A DNA stretch of 64,000 bases from Clostridia bacterium. Lineage in GTDB: Bacteria; Bacillota_A; Clostridia; Oscillospirales; CAG-272. The translations under genes were made by a program, and so were the position numbers. The stretch's first letter is position 1, and the number at the start of each line of letters is the position of its first letter. The stretch covers positions 1 through 64,000 of the forward strand of contig JAFTRQ010000037.1 of the NCBI GenBank assembly GCA_017462125.1. Reading direction: 5' to 3'. The notes under the pieces are model-generated. The model had not been told where the DNA came from and did not search any database. It saw nothing but the letters and a program-made list of their open reading frames with translations. Shown piece after piece: positions 26,649 to 35,592 of the stretch.

Positions 26649-27719
26649 ATGGAAAAGAACATTACACTTCTCAAGGGCGACGGAATAGGCCCCGAGATCG
26701 TGAATCAGGCGGTCAAGGTGCTGGATGCCGTTGCGGAAAAATACGGACATCGGTTCAATTACACCGAGGTCGACATCGGCGGTTGCTCGATAGACAAATT
26801 CGGCGTGCCGATCACCGACGAGGGAATGGAAATATGCAAGAATGCCGATGCGGTGCTTCTTGGAGCCGTCGGCGGCCCCAAGTGGGATAACGTCGACCCC
26901 TCTGTCCGCCCCGAAAAGGCGCTTCTGGCGGTCAGACGCGAGCTCGGGCTCTTCGCAAACCTCCGTCCCACAAAGCTGTTCCCCCAGCTTGCGGACTCTT
27001 CTCCTTTGAAGCAGAGCATCGTAGGTAACGGAATCGATCTGATGATCGTTCGTGAGCTGACGGGCGGCATCTACTTTGGCAAGAGATATACCGAGGTGGT
27101 TGACGGAGAAAAGGTGGCAACAGACTATATGACCTACTCCGAGCACGAGATCGAGAGAATCGGTCGCGTTGCTTTCGAGGCGGCGCTGAAGAGAAACAAG
27201 AAGCTTGCAAGCGTGGATAAGGCAAACGTGCTCGATTCCTCCAGACTCTGGAGAGCGGTTATGCACAAGCTCGCAGGGGAATACCCTGAGGTCGAGTACA
27301 GCGATATCCTGGTTGACAACACCGCTATGCAGTTGATCAAGAATCCCACGCAGTTTGACGTTATCGTTACCGAGAATATGTTCGGCGACATTCTCTCCGA
27401 CGAGGCAAGTATGCTGACAGGCTCTATCGGAATGATGCCCTCGGCATCGCTTTCCGAGAGAACGCTGGGTATGTACGAGCCTATCCACGGTTCTGCTCCC
27501 GACATCGCGGGAATGAATATTGCCAACCCCATCGGAACCGTAATGAGCGCGGCTATGATGCTCCGTTATTCCTTCGATATGATGGAGGAAGCCGATGCAA
27601 TTGAGGCGGCGGTCAACAAGGCACTTGACGATGGCTACCGTACTCCCGACATCTACAAGGACGGCTTCACAAAGGTGGGATGCTCGGAGATGGGCGATAT
27701 CCTTGCGGCTAATATATAA
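26649..27719 (+). CDS. leuB: 3-isopropylmalate dehydrogenase
   Basis: A 356-residue NAD- and metal-dependent beta-decarboxylating dehydrogenase that makes 2-oxoisocaproate from 3-isopropylmalate. GDGIGPEIV is at residues ~10-18, and the substrate/metal site includes [12 protein letters not shown] and the late [10 protein letters not shown] segment. The NAD-site [14 protein letters not shown] is near 285. An in-frame ATG at 26628 is rejected because AAAAAGGAG is well spaced to 26649. It is separated from leuD by the nucleoside hydrolase gene and followed by ilvE. Confidence 0.97.
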   Translation: MEKNITLLKGDGIGPEIVNQAVKVLDAVAEKYGHRFNYTEVDIGGCSIDKFGVPITDEGMEICKNADAVLLGAVGGPKWDNVDPSVRPEKALLAVRRELGLFANLRPTKLFPQLADSSPLKQSIVGNGIDLMIVRELTGGIYFGKRYTEVVDGEKVATDYMTYSEHEIERIGRVAFEAALKRNKKLASVDKANVLDSSRLWRAVMHKLAGEYPEVEYSDILVDNTAMQLIKNPTQFDVIVTENMFGDILSDEASMLTGSIGMMPSASLSERTLGMYEPIHGSAPDIAGMNIANPIGTVMSAAMMLRYSFDMMEEADAIEAAVNKALDDGYRTPDIYKDGFTKVGCSEMGDILAANI

Positions 27720-27784
27720 AAAAGATATACCTTGGGAAGAAGGAAACAGTAAAAAACGGTTTCTGCCCTCCTTGAGACACCTCC

Positions 27785-27891
27785 CCTCAAAATAGGCTTG
27801 AAAGTTTTTGAGAAGCTTTTGGCGAAGGGGGAGAGGTGCAGGAGAGGGGGAAACGCGCTTTTCCCGAAAAGGTGTTTCCCCCTCTCCTGCA
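27785..27891 (-). repeat. GC-capped palindromic element before ilvE
   Basis: The outer stem TGCAGGAGAGGGGGAAAC (27837-27854) with its complement (27874-27891) and an inner CTTTT/AAAAG core are preceded by GAAAGTTTTTGAGAAGC (27800-27816) and CCCCTCAA (27784-27791). The ilvE ribosome site follows 11 bases later. Confidence 0.75.
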
Positions 27892-27917
27892 AAATAAATA
27901 ACAAAGGAGAAATAACA

Positions 27918-28985
27918 ATGCTTAACATCAGATATGAGCTTGTAACAGAAAAGAAAGCAAAGCCCGATTGGGATAACCTGGGCTTTGGAAAGCACTTTAC
28001 CGACCATATGTTTATTATGGACTATGACGCGGGTCAGGGTTGGCACGACGCGAGAATCGTTCCTTATCAGAATCTCTCGCTTGATCCCGCGTGCATGGTC
28101 TTCCACTACGCGCAGGAGATGTTTGAGGGACTTAAGGCGTACCGCACACCCGACGGCTCCGTTCAACTTTTCAGACCCGATCAGAATATCGACAGAATGA
28201 ACCGCACCAACGAGCGTCTCTGCATTCCTCAGCTTGATAAAGCCGATGTTCTTGACGCTATCAAGGCCTTCGTCAAGGTAGAAGAGGATTGGGTTCCTTA
28301 CAAGGAGGGCACCTCGCTCTACATTCGTCCCTTCATTATCGCTACCGACGTTCAGCTTGGCGTTCACCCCTCCAAGAGCTACAAGTTTATGATCATTACT
28401 TGCCCCGTTGGCGCGTACTACGCCGAGGGCATCAAGCCCGTCAAGATCTTCGTTGAAAGAGAGTACGTCCGCGCTGTAAGAGGCGGTACGGGCTTTGCCA
28501 AGGTTGGCGGCAACTACGCTTGCTCCCTGATCGGTCAGGAGAAGGCGGAAAAGATGGGATATTCTCAGGTCCTTTGGCTTGACGGTATCGAGCACAAGTA
28601 TATCGACGAGGTTGGCGCTATGAACGTATTTTTCGTTCTTGACGGCACCGTAGTTACTCCCGCTCTCGAGGAGGGAAGCATTCTTCCCGGTGTTACCAGA
28701 AAGTCCTGCATCCAGCTGCTTCAATCTATGGGCTACAAGGTCGAGGAGAGAAAGCTCTCCCTCGCTGAGGTAGAACAGGCTTATGCCGAGGGCAAGCTGA
28801 ATGAGGCATTCGGTACGGGTACCGCTGCAGTTGTCTCTCCTATGGGACTTCTCGACACCGGCGACCAGAAGATGGTCATCAACAACGGCGAAATTGGCCC
28901 CGTCGCGCAGAAGCTCTACGATACCCTCACAAGCATTCAGTGGGGCAAGATCGAAGACAAATTCGGCTGGACGGTTAAGGTTTAA
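27918..28985 (+). CDS. ilvE: Branched-chain amino acid aminotransferase, type II
   Basis: A 355-residue fold-type IV PLP aminotransferase that forms valine, leucine and isoleucine from their 2-oxo acids with glutamate. The family signature includes FHYAQEMFEGLKAYR near residue 60, the PLP lysine region GGNYACSLIGQEKA and the EVGAMNVFFVL segment, followed by EAFGTGTAAVVSP. The length fits the type II group. A longer frame from 27798 runs through the upstream hairpin and is not credible, and AAAGGAG is well placed for the ATG at 27918. It completes the branched-chain pathway encoded in this block. Confidence 0.96.
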   Translation: MLNIRYELVTEKKAKPDWDNLGFGKHFTDHMFIMDYDAGQGWHDARIVPYQNLSLDPACMVFHYAQEMFEGLKAYRTPDGSVQLFRPDQNIDRMNRTNERLCIPQLDKADVLDAIKAFVKVEEDWVPYKEGTSLYIRPFIIATDVQLGVHPSKSYKFMIITCPVGAYYAEGIKPVKIFVEREYVRAVRGGTGFAKVGGNYACSLIGQEKAEKMGYSQVLWLDGIEHKYIDEVGAMNVFFVLDGTVVTPALEEGSILPGVTRKSCIQLLQSMGYKVEERKLSLAEVEQAYAEGKLNEAFGTGTAAVVSPMGLLDTGDQKMVINNGEIGPVAQKLYDTLTSIQWGKIEDKFGWTVKV

Positions 28986-28994
28986 GATTTTTTA

Positions 28995-29075
28995 TGTGGG
29001 GGAGAGGGCGAAACTTTTTTCAAAAAGTTTCGCCCTCTCCCCCACACCCCCTCTCCCACTTCAAAAACTTTCAAA
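28995..29075 (+). repeat. GC-capped palindromic element after ilvE, 25-bp perfect stem
   Basis: The stem 28995-29019 with 29022-29046 is perfect over 25 bp with a 2-nt loop, and the tail CTCCCACTTCAAAAACTTTC (29053-29072) follows. It may end the ilv/leu transcript. The rest of the 28986-29403 gap holds the arginine control region. Confidence 0.82.
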
Positions 29076-29192
29076 AAAGGGGAAGTGCTTGGGTGGGGAG
29101 TGCAACTTTCGATTTGAAGTGATTGCAGAGAGAAAGTGGGTTTATAGAGCATACAAAATGGCGAATATTTCTCCTGAAAAATACACAAATGC

Positions 29193-29205
29193 TGAATAAT
29201 ATTCA
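29193..29205. promoter_or_regulatory. ARG-box-like operator upstream of the argG promoter
   Basis: The palindrome TGAATAATATTCA is close to the ArgR half-site pattern TGAAT-WWWW-ATTCA with one base fewer in the centre. It lies about 75 bp upstream of the -35 box. Confidence 0.55.
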
Positions 29206-29277
29206 TTTTTGTGCATAACAACCACAAAATTGCCGGACGAAAGCCGAAATATTGTCACCCCTTTTGCTTGTAAACTG

Positions 29278-29306
29278 TTGACAAAATGCAAGAAAAGGTG
29301 TATAAT
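29278..29306 (+). promoter_or_regulatory. Consensus sigma-A promoter of the arginine operon
   Basis: Exact TTGACA (29278-29283), 17 bp and exact TATAAT (29301-29306), followed by two ARG-box-like sites. Confidence 0.9.
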
Positions 29307-29339
29307 ATACAAAAATACAGCATATCTATTCTTTTGTGA

Positions 29340-29373
29340 TGAATAATACGCAAAATAAATGAATAAAATTACA
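29340..29373. promoter_or_regulatory. Tandem ARG-box-like sites downstream of the argG start point
   Basis: TGAATAATACGCA (29340-29352) and TGAATAAAATTACA (29360-29373) begin 20 bp apart, about two helical turns, which is the spacing of paired ArgR boxes. Both are partial matches. With the upstream box they suggest ArgR repression of argG. Confidence 0.5.
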
Positions 29374-29403
29374 AAAATCGCCGATTGGGCGTAGGAGTAA
29401 AAA

Positions 29404-30624
29404 ATGGACAAGAAAAACATAAAGAAAGTAGTGCTTGCGTATTCGGGCGGACTTGATACTTCTATCATCATTCCGTGGCTTAAAGAGAACTACAACAACT
29501 GCGAGGTTATCGCGGTCAGCGGCAACGTAGGTCAGGCAGACGAGCTTGAAGGCCTTGAAGAAAAGGCACTTAAGACGGGAGCGTCCAAGCTTTACGTTCT
29601 CGACCTCACCGAGGAGTACGTTAACGAATATATCATCCCCTGTATGAAGGCGGGCGCTATCTATGAGGAATATCTCCTCGGTACCAGCCACGCACGTCCC
29701 TGCATCGCAAAGGGTCTTGCAGAGATCGCTATCAAGGAGAATGCCGACGCTATCTGTCACGGTTGTACCGGTAAGGGTAACGACCAGGTTCGTTTTGAGT
29801 TGACTCTCAAGCATTTCTGCCCCGATATGCCCATCATCGCTCCCTGGCGTGAGTGGGACATCAAGTCCCGTGAGGAAGAGATCGACTACGCGGAGGCACA
29901 CAACGTTCCTCTGAAGATAAACCGCGAGACAAACTACTCCAAGGATAAGAACCTCTGGCACCTTTCCCACGAGGGACTTGATCTTGAGGATACAGGCAAC
30001 GAGCCTCAGTATGAAAAGCCCGGCTTCCTCGAAATGGGCGTTTCTCCCATTCAGGCTCCCGACGTGCCCACCTACGTTGAGCTTGACTTCGTTCAGGGTG
30101 TTCCCGTAGCGATCAATGGCGAGAAGAAGTCTGCTAAGGACATTATCCTCGACCTCAATAAGCTTGGCGGCGAGAACGGCATCGGTTTGCTTGATATCGT
30201 AGAAAATCGCCTCATTGGTATGAAGTGCCGCGGCGTTTACGAAACTCCCGGCGGAACGATTCTTTACAAGGCTCACAGCGTTCTCGAGAGCATTTGTCTC
30301 GACAAGATGACACTTCACGAAAAGCAGAAGCTTGCTATCACCTACGCGGAGCTTGTTTACAACGGTCAGTGGTTCACACCTCTTCGCGAGGCTCTTGCGG
30401 CATTCGTTGACAAGACTCAGGAGAAGGTTACCGGTAAGGTTCGCCTTAAGCTCTACAAGGGCAATATGATCAACGCGGGTGTTTGGAGTGATTACTCCCT
30501 CTACAGCGAGGAGATCGCGACCTTCGGTGAGTCCGACTACGATCAGAAGGACAGCGCAGGCTTCATCAACTTGTATGGTCTCCCGATCAAGGTTCAGGCA
30601 ATGGTCGACGCGAAAAACAAATGA
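29404..30624 (+). CDS. argG: Argininosuccinate synthase
   Basis: A 406-residue enzyme that joins citrulline and aspartate with ATP to form argininosuccinate. The N-type ATP pyrophosphatase loop AYSGGLDTS is at residues ~13-21. [12 protein letters not shown] and [12 protein letters not shown], which contact ATP and citrulline, are at ~97-125. The length is normal. TAGGAG precedes the ATG. It is the first gene of the arg series, behind a consensus promoter and ARG-box-like sites, and argH follows after two palindromic elements. Confidence 0.97.
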   Translation: MDKKNIKKVVLAYSGGLDTSIIIPWLKENYNNCEVIAVSGNVGQADELEGLEEKALKTGASKLYVLDLTEEYVNEYIIPCMKAGAIYEEYLLGTSHARPCIAKGLAEIAIKENADAICHGCTGKGNDQVRFELTLKHFCPDMPIIAPWREWDIKSREEEIDYAEAHNVPLKINRETNYSKDKNLWHLSHEGLDLEDTGNEPQYEKPGFLEMGVSPIQAPDVPTYVELDFVQGVPVAINGEKKSAKDIILDLNKLGGENGIGLLDIVENRLIGMKCRGVYETPGGTILYKAHSVLESICLDKMTLHEKQKLAITYAELVYNGQWFTPLREALAAFVDKTQEKVTGKVRLKLYKGNMINAGVWSDYSLYSEEIATFGESDYDQKDSAGFINLYGLPIKVQAMVDAKNK

Positions 30625-30638
30625 TTTCATGACGAGAT

Positions 30639-30740
30639 GCGGGGAAGCTTTTTGGAAAAAGTTCCCCCGCAACCCCTCAAAAACTTCCCGAAGGAAAGTC
30701 TTGCAATAGACAGTTCATCCTTGAAGATGGGGAAGTGATA
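30639..30740 (+). repeat. GC-capped palindromic element after argG, long form
   Basis: The hairpin 30639-30670 (GCGGGGAA, core GCTTTTT/AAAAAGT, CCCCCGC) and the tail AACCCCTCAAAAACTTC are followed by GGAAAG..CAATAGACAGTTCATCC and TTGAAGATGG, matching the element at 21686-21790. A further hairpin TGGGATAG/CTATCCCA lies at 30748-30769, and a possible weak ARG-box half TGAATAATACGG is at 30799-30810. Confidence 0.75.
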
Positions 30741-30848
30741 AATATTTTGGGATAGTTTATGCTATCCCATATTATACTTTTTAGCAATATCATCAAGATG
30801 AATAATACGGGGTGTTTTTTACTGCCCTGATTGAAAGTTTTGAAGGTT

Positions 30849-30902
30849 CTTAAGAAACTTTTACGAAAAGTTTCTTAAGCGGGTGCAGGGCAGGACCCTG
30901 CA
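30849..30902 (+). repeat. Palindromic element, two-hairpin class, before argH
   Basis: CTTAAGAAACTTTT (30849-30862) pairs perfectly with AAAAGTTTCTTAAG (30866-30879), and TGCAGGG (30884-30890) pairs with CCCTGCA (30896-30902). The second hairpin touches the argH ribosome site AAGGAGG. Confidence 0.8.
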
Positions 30903-30912
30903 AGGAGGCAAA

Positions 30913-32289
30913 ATGGCAAAGATGTGGGCAGGCAGAAATGCCGGTGTAACGGACAGTCTTGCGGACGATTTCAATTCGTCGATCCGCTTTGACTGCAAGA
31001 TGTATAAGCAGGATATATTGGGCTCGGTGGCGCACGCGAAGATGCTGGCAAAGCAGGGCATTATAAGTTGTGAGGACAGCGAGACCATCATTGACGGTCT
31101 GCTTTCGATACTTGAGGATATCGAGAGCGGAAGTCTGCAGTTTGATATGAGCGCGGAGGATATCCATATGTTTGTGGAGTCCGAGCTGACAGCACGTATC
31201 GGCGAGGCGGGTAAGAGACTTCACACCGCAAGAAGCCGAAACGACCAGGTGGCGCTTGATATCAGAATGTATCTTCGCGACGAGAGCGAAAAGGTGGTCT
31301 CTCTTCTTAAAAAGCTTGTCGGGGCGATCTGTGATAAGGCTGACGAAACCAAGCGCTATATAGGTCCGGGATATACTCATTTGCAGAGAGCGCAGCCTAT
31401 CGTCTTCGGTCATCACCTGATGGCGTACGCGCAGATGCTGCTCCGTGATATCTCCCGCGTTGAGGATGCGGTGAAGAGAATGAACTGCTCTCCCATCGGT
31501 TGCTGTGCATTGGCGGGAACGACTTATAACACCGACCGTCGGTTTGAAGCCGAGCTGCTTGGCTTTGACAGCGTGGCGCAAAACAGCCTTGACGGTGTGT
31601 CCGACAGAGATTTCTGCGTTGAGCTTATGAGCGCGTTCGCAATCGTTATGATGCACCTCTCCCGTTTCTCCGAGGAGATCATCCTCTGGTCAAGCTGGGA
31701 GTTCGGATATATCGAGCTTGACGATGCCTATACTACGGGCTCGTCGATCATGCCCCAGAAGAAAAACAGCGATATGGCAGAGCTTGTAAGAGGTAAGACC
31801 GGACGAGTCTACGGCGACCTTATGGCGCTTCTTACAACCCTTAAGGGCCTGCCTCTTGCGTACAATAAGGATATGCAGGAGGACAAGGAGGCAATGTTCG
31901 ACTCTCTTGAGACCGTCATTATGTGCCTTGAAATATTTGTTCCTATGGTAGCGACTATGAGAGCAAAGCCCGAAAAGATGTATAAGGCGGCGCAGGAGGG
32001 CTTTATTAACGCTACCGACCTTGCCGATTATCTCACCAAAAAGGGAATGGCGTTCAGAAGCGCGTATAAGATCACGGGTGAGATCGTTGCCGAGTGTATA
32101 GCAAAGCATACCGTGCTTGATGCACTCTCCCTTGAAGAATACAAGGCGCACAGCGATATATTTGAAAGCGACCTCTACGATGAAATTTCCCTCGAGACCT
32201 GCGTTGCAAAGCGCATTTCCGAAGGCGGAACAAGTGTCGCTTCGGTTGAAAAGCAAATTGAATTAGTGAAAGCACAAATAGTAAAATGA
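30913..32289 (+). CDS. argH: Argininosuccinate lyase
   Basis: A 458-residue fumarase/aspartase superfamily enzyme that cleaves argininosuccinate to arginine and fumarate. The catalytic flexible-loop signature GSSIMPQKKNSD is near residue 277, and TARSRNDQVALD and the YTHLQRAQP histidine segment are near 105 and 155. AAGGAGG is 4-6 bases before the ATG; an in-frame ATG at 30883 lies inside the upstream hairpin and is rejected. Its stop overlaps the argC start as ATGA. Confidence 0.97.
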   Translation: MAKMWAGRNAGVTDSLADDFNSSIRFDCKMYKQDILGSVAHAKMLAKQGIISCEDSETIIDGLLSILEDIESGSLQFDMSAEDIHMFVESELTARIGEAGKRLHTARSRNDQVALDIRMYLRDESEKVVSLLKKLVGAICDKADETKRYIGPGYTHLQRAQPIVFGHHLMAYAQMLLRDISRVEDAVKRMNCSPIGCCALAGTTYNTDRRFEAELLGFDSVAQNSLDGVSDRDFCVELMSAFAIVMMHLSRFSEEIILWSSWEFGYIELDDAYTTGSSIMPQKKNSDMAELVRGKTGRVYGDLMALLTTLKGLPLAYNKDMQEDKEAMFDSLETVIMCLEIFVPMVATMRAKPEKMYKAAQEGFINATDLADYLTKKGMAFRSAYKITGEIVAECIAKHTVLDALSLEEYKAHSDIFESDLYDEISLETCVAKRISEGGTSVASVEKQIELVKAQIVK

Positions 32290-33221
32290 AAAAGAAAATT
32301 TTTATCGACGGTCGCGCGGGCACCACGGGGCTCCGCATTTACGAGCGTCTTGAAGCAAGAGAAGATATAGAGCTTATCGTCCTTTCGGAGGATGAAAGAA
32401 AGGACGTGGCGGCAAGAAAGCGCGCGCTGAACGAAGCCGATGTGGCTTTCCTTTGCCTCCCCGATGACGCGGCGAGAGAGTCGGTGTCGCTGATTGAAAA
32501 CGAAAACACCGTGGTGATTGATACCTCCACCGCGCACAGAACCCTTGAGGGCTGGTGCTACGGCTTCCCTGAGCTTTCCGGGGAGCTTGAGGCAAAGCTG
32601 AAAAATGCCAAGCGGATCGCAGTTCCCGGATGTCACGCAAGCGGATTTATCGCACTTGTATATCCCTTGATAAAAAAGGAAATCCTTTCTCCGGACGCAC
32701 TCTTGACCTGCCATAGTATAACGGGCTATAGCGGCGGCGGAAAGAAGATGATCGCCGAGTACGAGAGCGAGGAGAGAAGTGAGCTTTTCGATGCTCCCAG
32801 ACAGTACGCACTCGGTCAGACCCATAAGCACCTTAAGGAAATGAAAGCGATCACGGGCCTTTCAAGCGAGCCTATCTTCTGCCCCATCGTTTCGGATTTC
32901 TACAGCGGAATGACGGTGACCGTGCCCCTTTTCGCAAGTCAGCTGAATGCGGGCTTTACCGCTGACGATATAAAAAAGCTTTATGCTGAAAAGTATAATA
33001 CAGAGCTTGTTGAGTATCTTGAAAACGCCGATGATGGCGGTCTTATCTCGGGAGCCAAGCTCTCACGCAAGGACTCGATGAAGATTACGGTCGCAGGAAA
33101 TGCAGACAGAATTCTGCTGATCGCTATGTATGATAACCTTGGAAAGGGCGCATCGGGCGCGGCTGTCGAATGCCTCAACTTTGTCCTCGGAGTTGAAAAA
33201 ACCGAAGGATTGGATATTTAA
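32286..33221 (+). CDS. argC: N-acetyl-gamma-glutamyl-phosphate reductase, short (type 2) form
   Basis: A 311-residue NADPH-dependent reductase that makes N-acetylglutamate semialdehyde. The N-terminal IDGRAGTTGLRIYERL motif and the catalytic Cys116 in VPGCHASGFIALVYP are typical of the shorter ArgC branch (~310 residues) rather than the ~345-residue type. The histidine segment QTHKHLKEM follows near 179. The start overlaps the argH stop (ATGA), giving translational coupling. argJ follows 17 bases downstream. Confidence 0.95.
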   Translation: MKKKIFIDGRAGTTGLRIYERLEAREDIELIVLSEDERKDVAARKRALNEADVAFLCLPDDAARESVSLIENENTVVIDTSTAHRTLEGWCYGFPELSGELEAKLKNAKRIAVPGCHASGFIALVYPLIKKEILSPDALLTCHSITGYSGGGKKMIAEYESEERSELFDAPRQYALGQTHKHLKEMKAITGLSSEPIFCPIVSDFYSGMTVTVPLFASQLNAGFTADDIKKLYAEKYNTELVEYLENADDGGLISGAKLSRKDSMKITVAGNADRILLIAMYDNLGKGASGAAVECLNFVLGVEKTEGLDI

Positions 33222-33238
33222 AGTAAAGGAAAAACAAA

Positions 33239-34453
33239 ATGATCACACAGATAAGTGGCGGCGTTTGCGCCGCAAAGGGCTTTACCGCAAACGGAATTCA
33301 TTGCGGAATCAGAAAGAATAAGACGAAGAGAGACCTTGCGCTTATATACAGCGAGGTAAAGGGAACTGCAGCAGCTACCTATACGCAGAATCTTGTTAAG
33401 GGTGCGCCCCTGCTTGTTACCAAGAATAATATTTCCGACGGATACGCGCAAGCAATGATCTGCAACAGCGGAAACGCCAATACCTGTAATGCCAACGGCA
33501 TTGAGGTAGCGGAGGAGACCTGCAGGCTTCTTGCGAAGGAGCTGAACATTGATGCCAAGGACGTTATCGTCGCCTCCACCGGTGTTATCGGTCAACCTCT
33601 CGATCTTGCGCCTATCGCAAACGGTATTCCCACTCTTGCCGCAGGACTTGGCGACCATTCCGATCTCGCCTGCGAGGGTATTATGACCACCGACGTCAAG
33701 CCGAAGGAGATCGCTTTTGCATTCGACGTGGCGGGAGAAACCTGTCATATCGGCGGTATCGCAAAGGGAAGCGGTATGATCCATCCCAATATGGCAACGA
33801 TGCTGGTGTTCATCACCACCGACTGCAAAATATCCTCCGAAATGCTTACGAAGGCGCTTCGCGCGGATATCAAAAAATCCTTCAATATGATCAGCATCGA
33901 CGGTGATACCTCCACTAATGATATGGTTTCGGTTATCGCCAACGGTCTTGCCGATAACGATGAGATCGTTTCGGAGGGCTATGATTACGATGAATTCTGC
34001 AAGGCGCTTCGCGCAGTCACCTCCTATCTCTGCCGTTCTATCGCGGCGGATGGCGAGGGAGCAACAAAGCTTCTTGAATGTACGGTAAGCGGTGCCGTCG
34101 ATGATGAAAACGCGGCTATGGCGGCAAAGAGCGTAATCTGCTCCTCGCTTTTCAAGGCGGCTATGTTCGGTGCCGACGCAAACTGGGGAAGAGTGCTCTG
34201 CGCTGTTGGCTACAGCGGCGCACAGGTTGACGTTAATAAAGTGGACGTTGCCTTCAAGAGCGCGAAGGGTATTATCGACGTTTGTAAGAACGGCTCGGGT
34301 GTGCCTTTCTCAGAGGAGCTTGCCAAGGAGATCCTCCTTGAAAACGAGATCGAGATCGTGATCTCTGTCGGTGACGGCGACGGTAAGGCAACCGCTTGGG
34401 GCTGTGACCTGACCTACGATTACGTTAAGATCAACGGCGACTATAGGACATAA
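33239..34453 (+). CDS. argJ: Bifunctional ornithine acetyltransferase / N-acetylglutamate synthase
   Basis: A 404-residue proenzyme of the Ntn-hydrolase type. It moves the acetyl group from N-acetylornithine to glutamate, so the pathway is cyclic. Autocleavage occurs before the nucleophile Thr187 in NMATMLVF, preceded by the GGIAKGSGMIHP segment, giving alpha and beta chains. No separate argA-like gene is present, which fits ArgJ supplying N-acetylglutamate. The end of the gene is unusual: a 13-bp palindrome (34446-34474) spans the final codons and the stop and begins a hairpin array. Confidence 0.96.
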   Translation: MITQISGGVCAAKGFTANGIHCGIRKNKTKRDLALIYSEVKGTAAATYTQNLVKGAPLLVTKNNISDGYAQAMICNSGNANTCNANGIEVAEETCRLLAKELNIDAKDVIVASTGVIGQPLDLAPIANGIPTLAAGLGDHSDLACEGIMTTDVKPKEIAFAFDVAGETCHIGGIAKGSGMIHPNMATMLVFITTDCKISSEMLTKALRADIKKSFNMISIDGDTSTNDMVSVIANGLADNDEIVSEGYDYDEFCKALRAVTSYLCRSIAADGEGATKLLECTVSGAVDDENAAMAAKSVICSSLFKAAMFGADANWGRVLCAVGYSGAQVDVNKVDVAFKSAKGIIDVCKNGSGVPFSEELAKEILLENEIEIVISVGDGDGKATAWGCDLTYDYVKINGDYRT

Positions 34454-34566
34454 TTCGCAAAGCGAATTATGTCCGTGATATTCGCGGCGGTGCCGCGAGT
34501 GATATGCTCTGCAAGCAGAGCGTGATATTCGCCTTTGGCGAGTGATGTGTTTTGCTTCGCAAAACG
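34446..34566. repeat. Modular hairpin array with GTGATAT spacers (argJ-argB)
   Basis: The array begins across the argJ stop with the perfect 13-bp stem 34446-34458 / 34462-34474. GTGATAT units at 34475, 34499 and 34522 and GTGATGT at 34542 separate the hairpins TCGCGGC/GCCGCGA (34482-34498), CTCTGC/GCAGAG (34507-34520), TCGCC/GGCGA (34529-34541) and TTTTGC/GCAAAA (34550-34564). The period is about 20-24 bp. The design matches the array after ilvN. Confidence 0.85.
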
Positions 34567-34665
34567 TTGCGGTAGCTTTTCTCGCTTTGCTCAAAAGCGA
34601 TCTCATTCAGATAAATAATCTGTCAGCAAAATTTAACCATCCTAATTGAAAGCTTTTGGAGAGGG

Positions 34666-34704
34666 TGCAGGGAGAACCCTTTTTCCGAAAAGGTTCTCCC
34701 TGCA
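34666..34704 (+). repeat. Palindromic element before argB
   Basis: The stem 34666-34684 with 34688-34704 (TGCAGGGAGAACC to GGTTCTCCCTGCA around CTTTT/AAAAG) is preceded by TTGAAAGCTTTTGGAGAGGG, the reverse family tail. The argB ribosome site follows 10 bases later. Confidence 0.72.
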
Positions 34705-34725
34705 ATCTATCCAAAGAGGTAATTT

Positions 34726-35592
34726 ATGAATATCACACACGCACAGAGAGCGGCGGTTATTACCGAGGCGCTCCCCTACATACAGAAGTATAATAACAAG
34801 ATCATCGTAGTCAAGTACGGTGGAAACGCAATGATCAACGACGAGCTGAAGGAAGCGGTTATGGGAGACATCGTGCTTCTGTCGCTGATCGGCATCAAGG
34901 TCGTGCTGGTGCACGGCGGTGGTCCCGAGATCACCGAGATGCTCGGCAAGGTTGGCAAAAAGAGCGAGTTTATCGACGGACTCAGAGTAACGGACAAGGA
35001 GACCGTTGACATCGTGCAGATGGTTTTGGCCGGCAAGATCAACAAGAACCTTGTCAACCTGCTTGAAAACAAGGGCGGAAAGGCGATCGGCCTTTCGGGT
35101 ATTGACGGCCATATGATCAAGGCGGAAATGCTTGACGATGCCCACGGATACGTAGGGGAGATCACCGAGGTTGACGTAACGCCTATCCTTGACTGCCTTG
35201 ACAAGGGATATATCCCCGTTATTTCGACGTTGGGCTACGATAGCGAAGGAAACACCTACAATATAAATGCGGATACTGCCGCGGCAAGGATCGCGGGCGA
35301 GCTGAAAGCCGAGAGCCTTATCTCTATGACGGACGTTGACGGCATCCTGCGCGACAAGGACGATCCTTCGACTCTGATCTCCGTGATCAATGCCAGCGAG
35401 GCGCCTCAGCTTATGCGCGAGGGTGTCATCAGCGGCGGTATGATCCCCAAGGTCAACTGTTGTATTGAGGCGATTCGCCGCGGAGTGAATAAGGTGTTTA
35501 TTATCGACGGAAGAATTCCTCACTCGATTCTCATCGAGGTTCTGACCGATGCGGGAATCGGAACGATGTTTGTTGGCGGTAGTATGATATGA
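34726..35592 (+). CDS. argB: Acetylglutamate kinase
   Basis: A 288-residue amino acid kinase that phosphorylates N-acetylglutamate with ATP. The N-terminal VVKYGGNAM loop, the VLVHGGGPEI motif near residue 62 and the NADTAAARIAGEL segment near 182 are diagnostic. The N-terminal ~25-residue extension (THAQRAAVITEALPYI) is the type found in arginine-inhibited hexameric kinases, so feedback control is likely. Its stop overlaps the argD start (ATGA). Confidence 0.97.
   Translation: MNITHAQRAAVITEALPYIQKYNNKIIVVKYGGNAMINDELKEAVMGDIVLLSLIGIKVVLVHGGGPEITEMLGKVGKKSEFIDGLRVTDKETVDIVQMVLAGKINKNLVNLLENKGGKAIGLSGIDGHMIKAEMLDDAHGYVGEITEVDVTPILDCLDKGYIPVISTLGYDSEGNTYNINADTAAARIAGELKAESLISMTDVDGILRDKDDPSTLISVINASEAPQLMREGVISGGMIPKVNCCIEAIRRGVNKVFIIDGRIPHSILIEVLTDAGIGTMFVGGSMI

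Noticed and set aside
27798..27917. N-terminal extension of ilvE
   Set aside because: It would translate the hairpin stem; the ATG at 27918 has a proper ribosome site and gives the normal family length.
26616..28724. 702-residue minus-strand open frame
   Set aside because: It runs antisense through leuB, a palindromic element and ilvE, so it cannot be a real gene.
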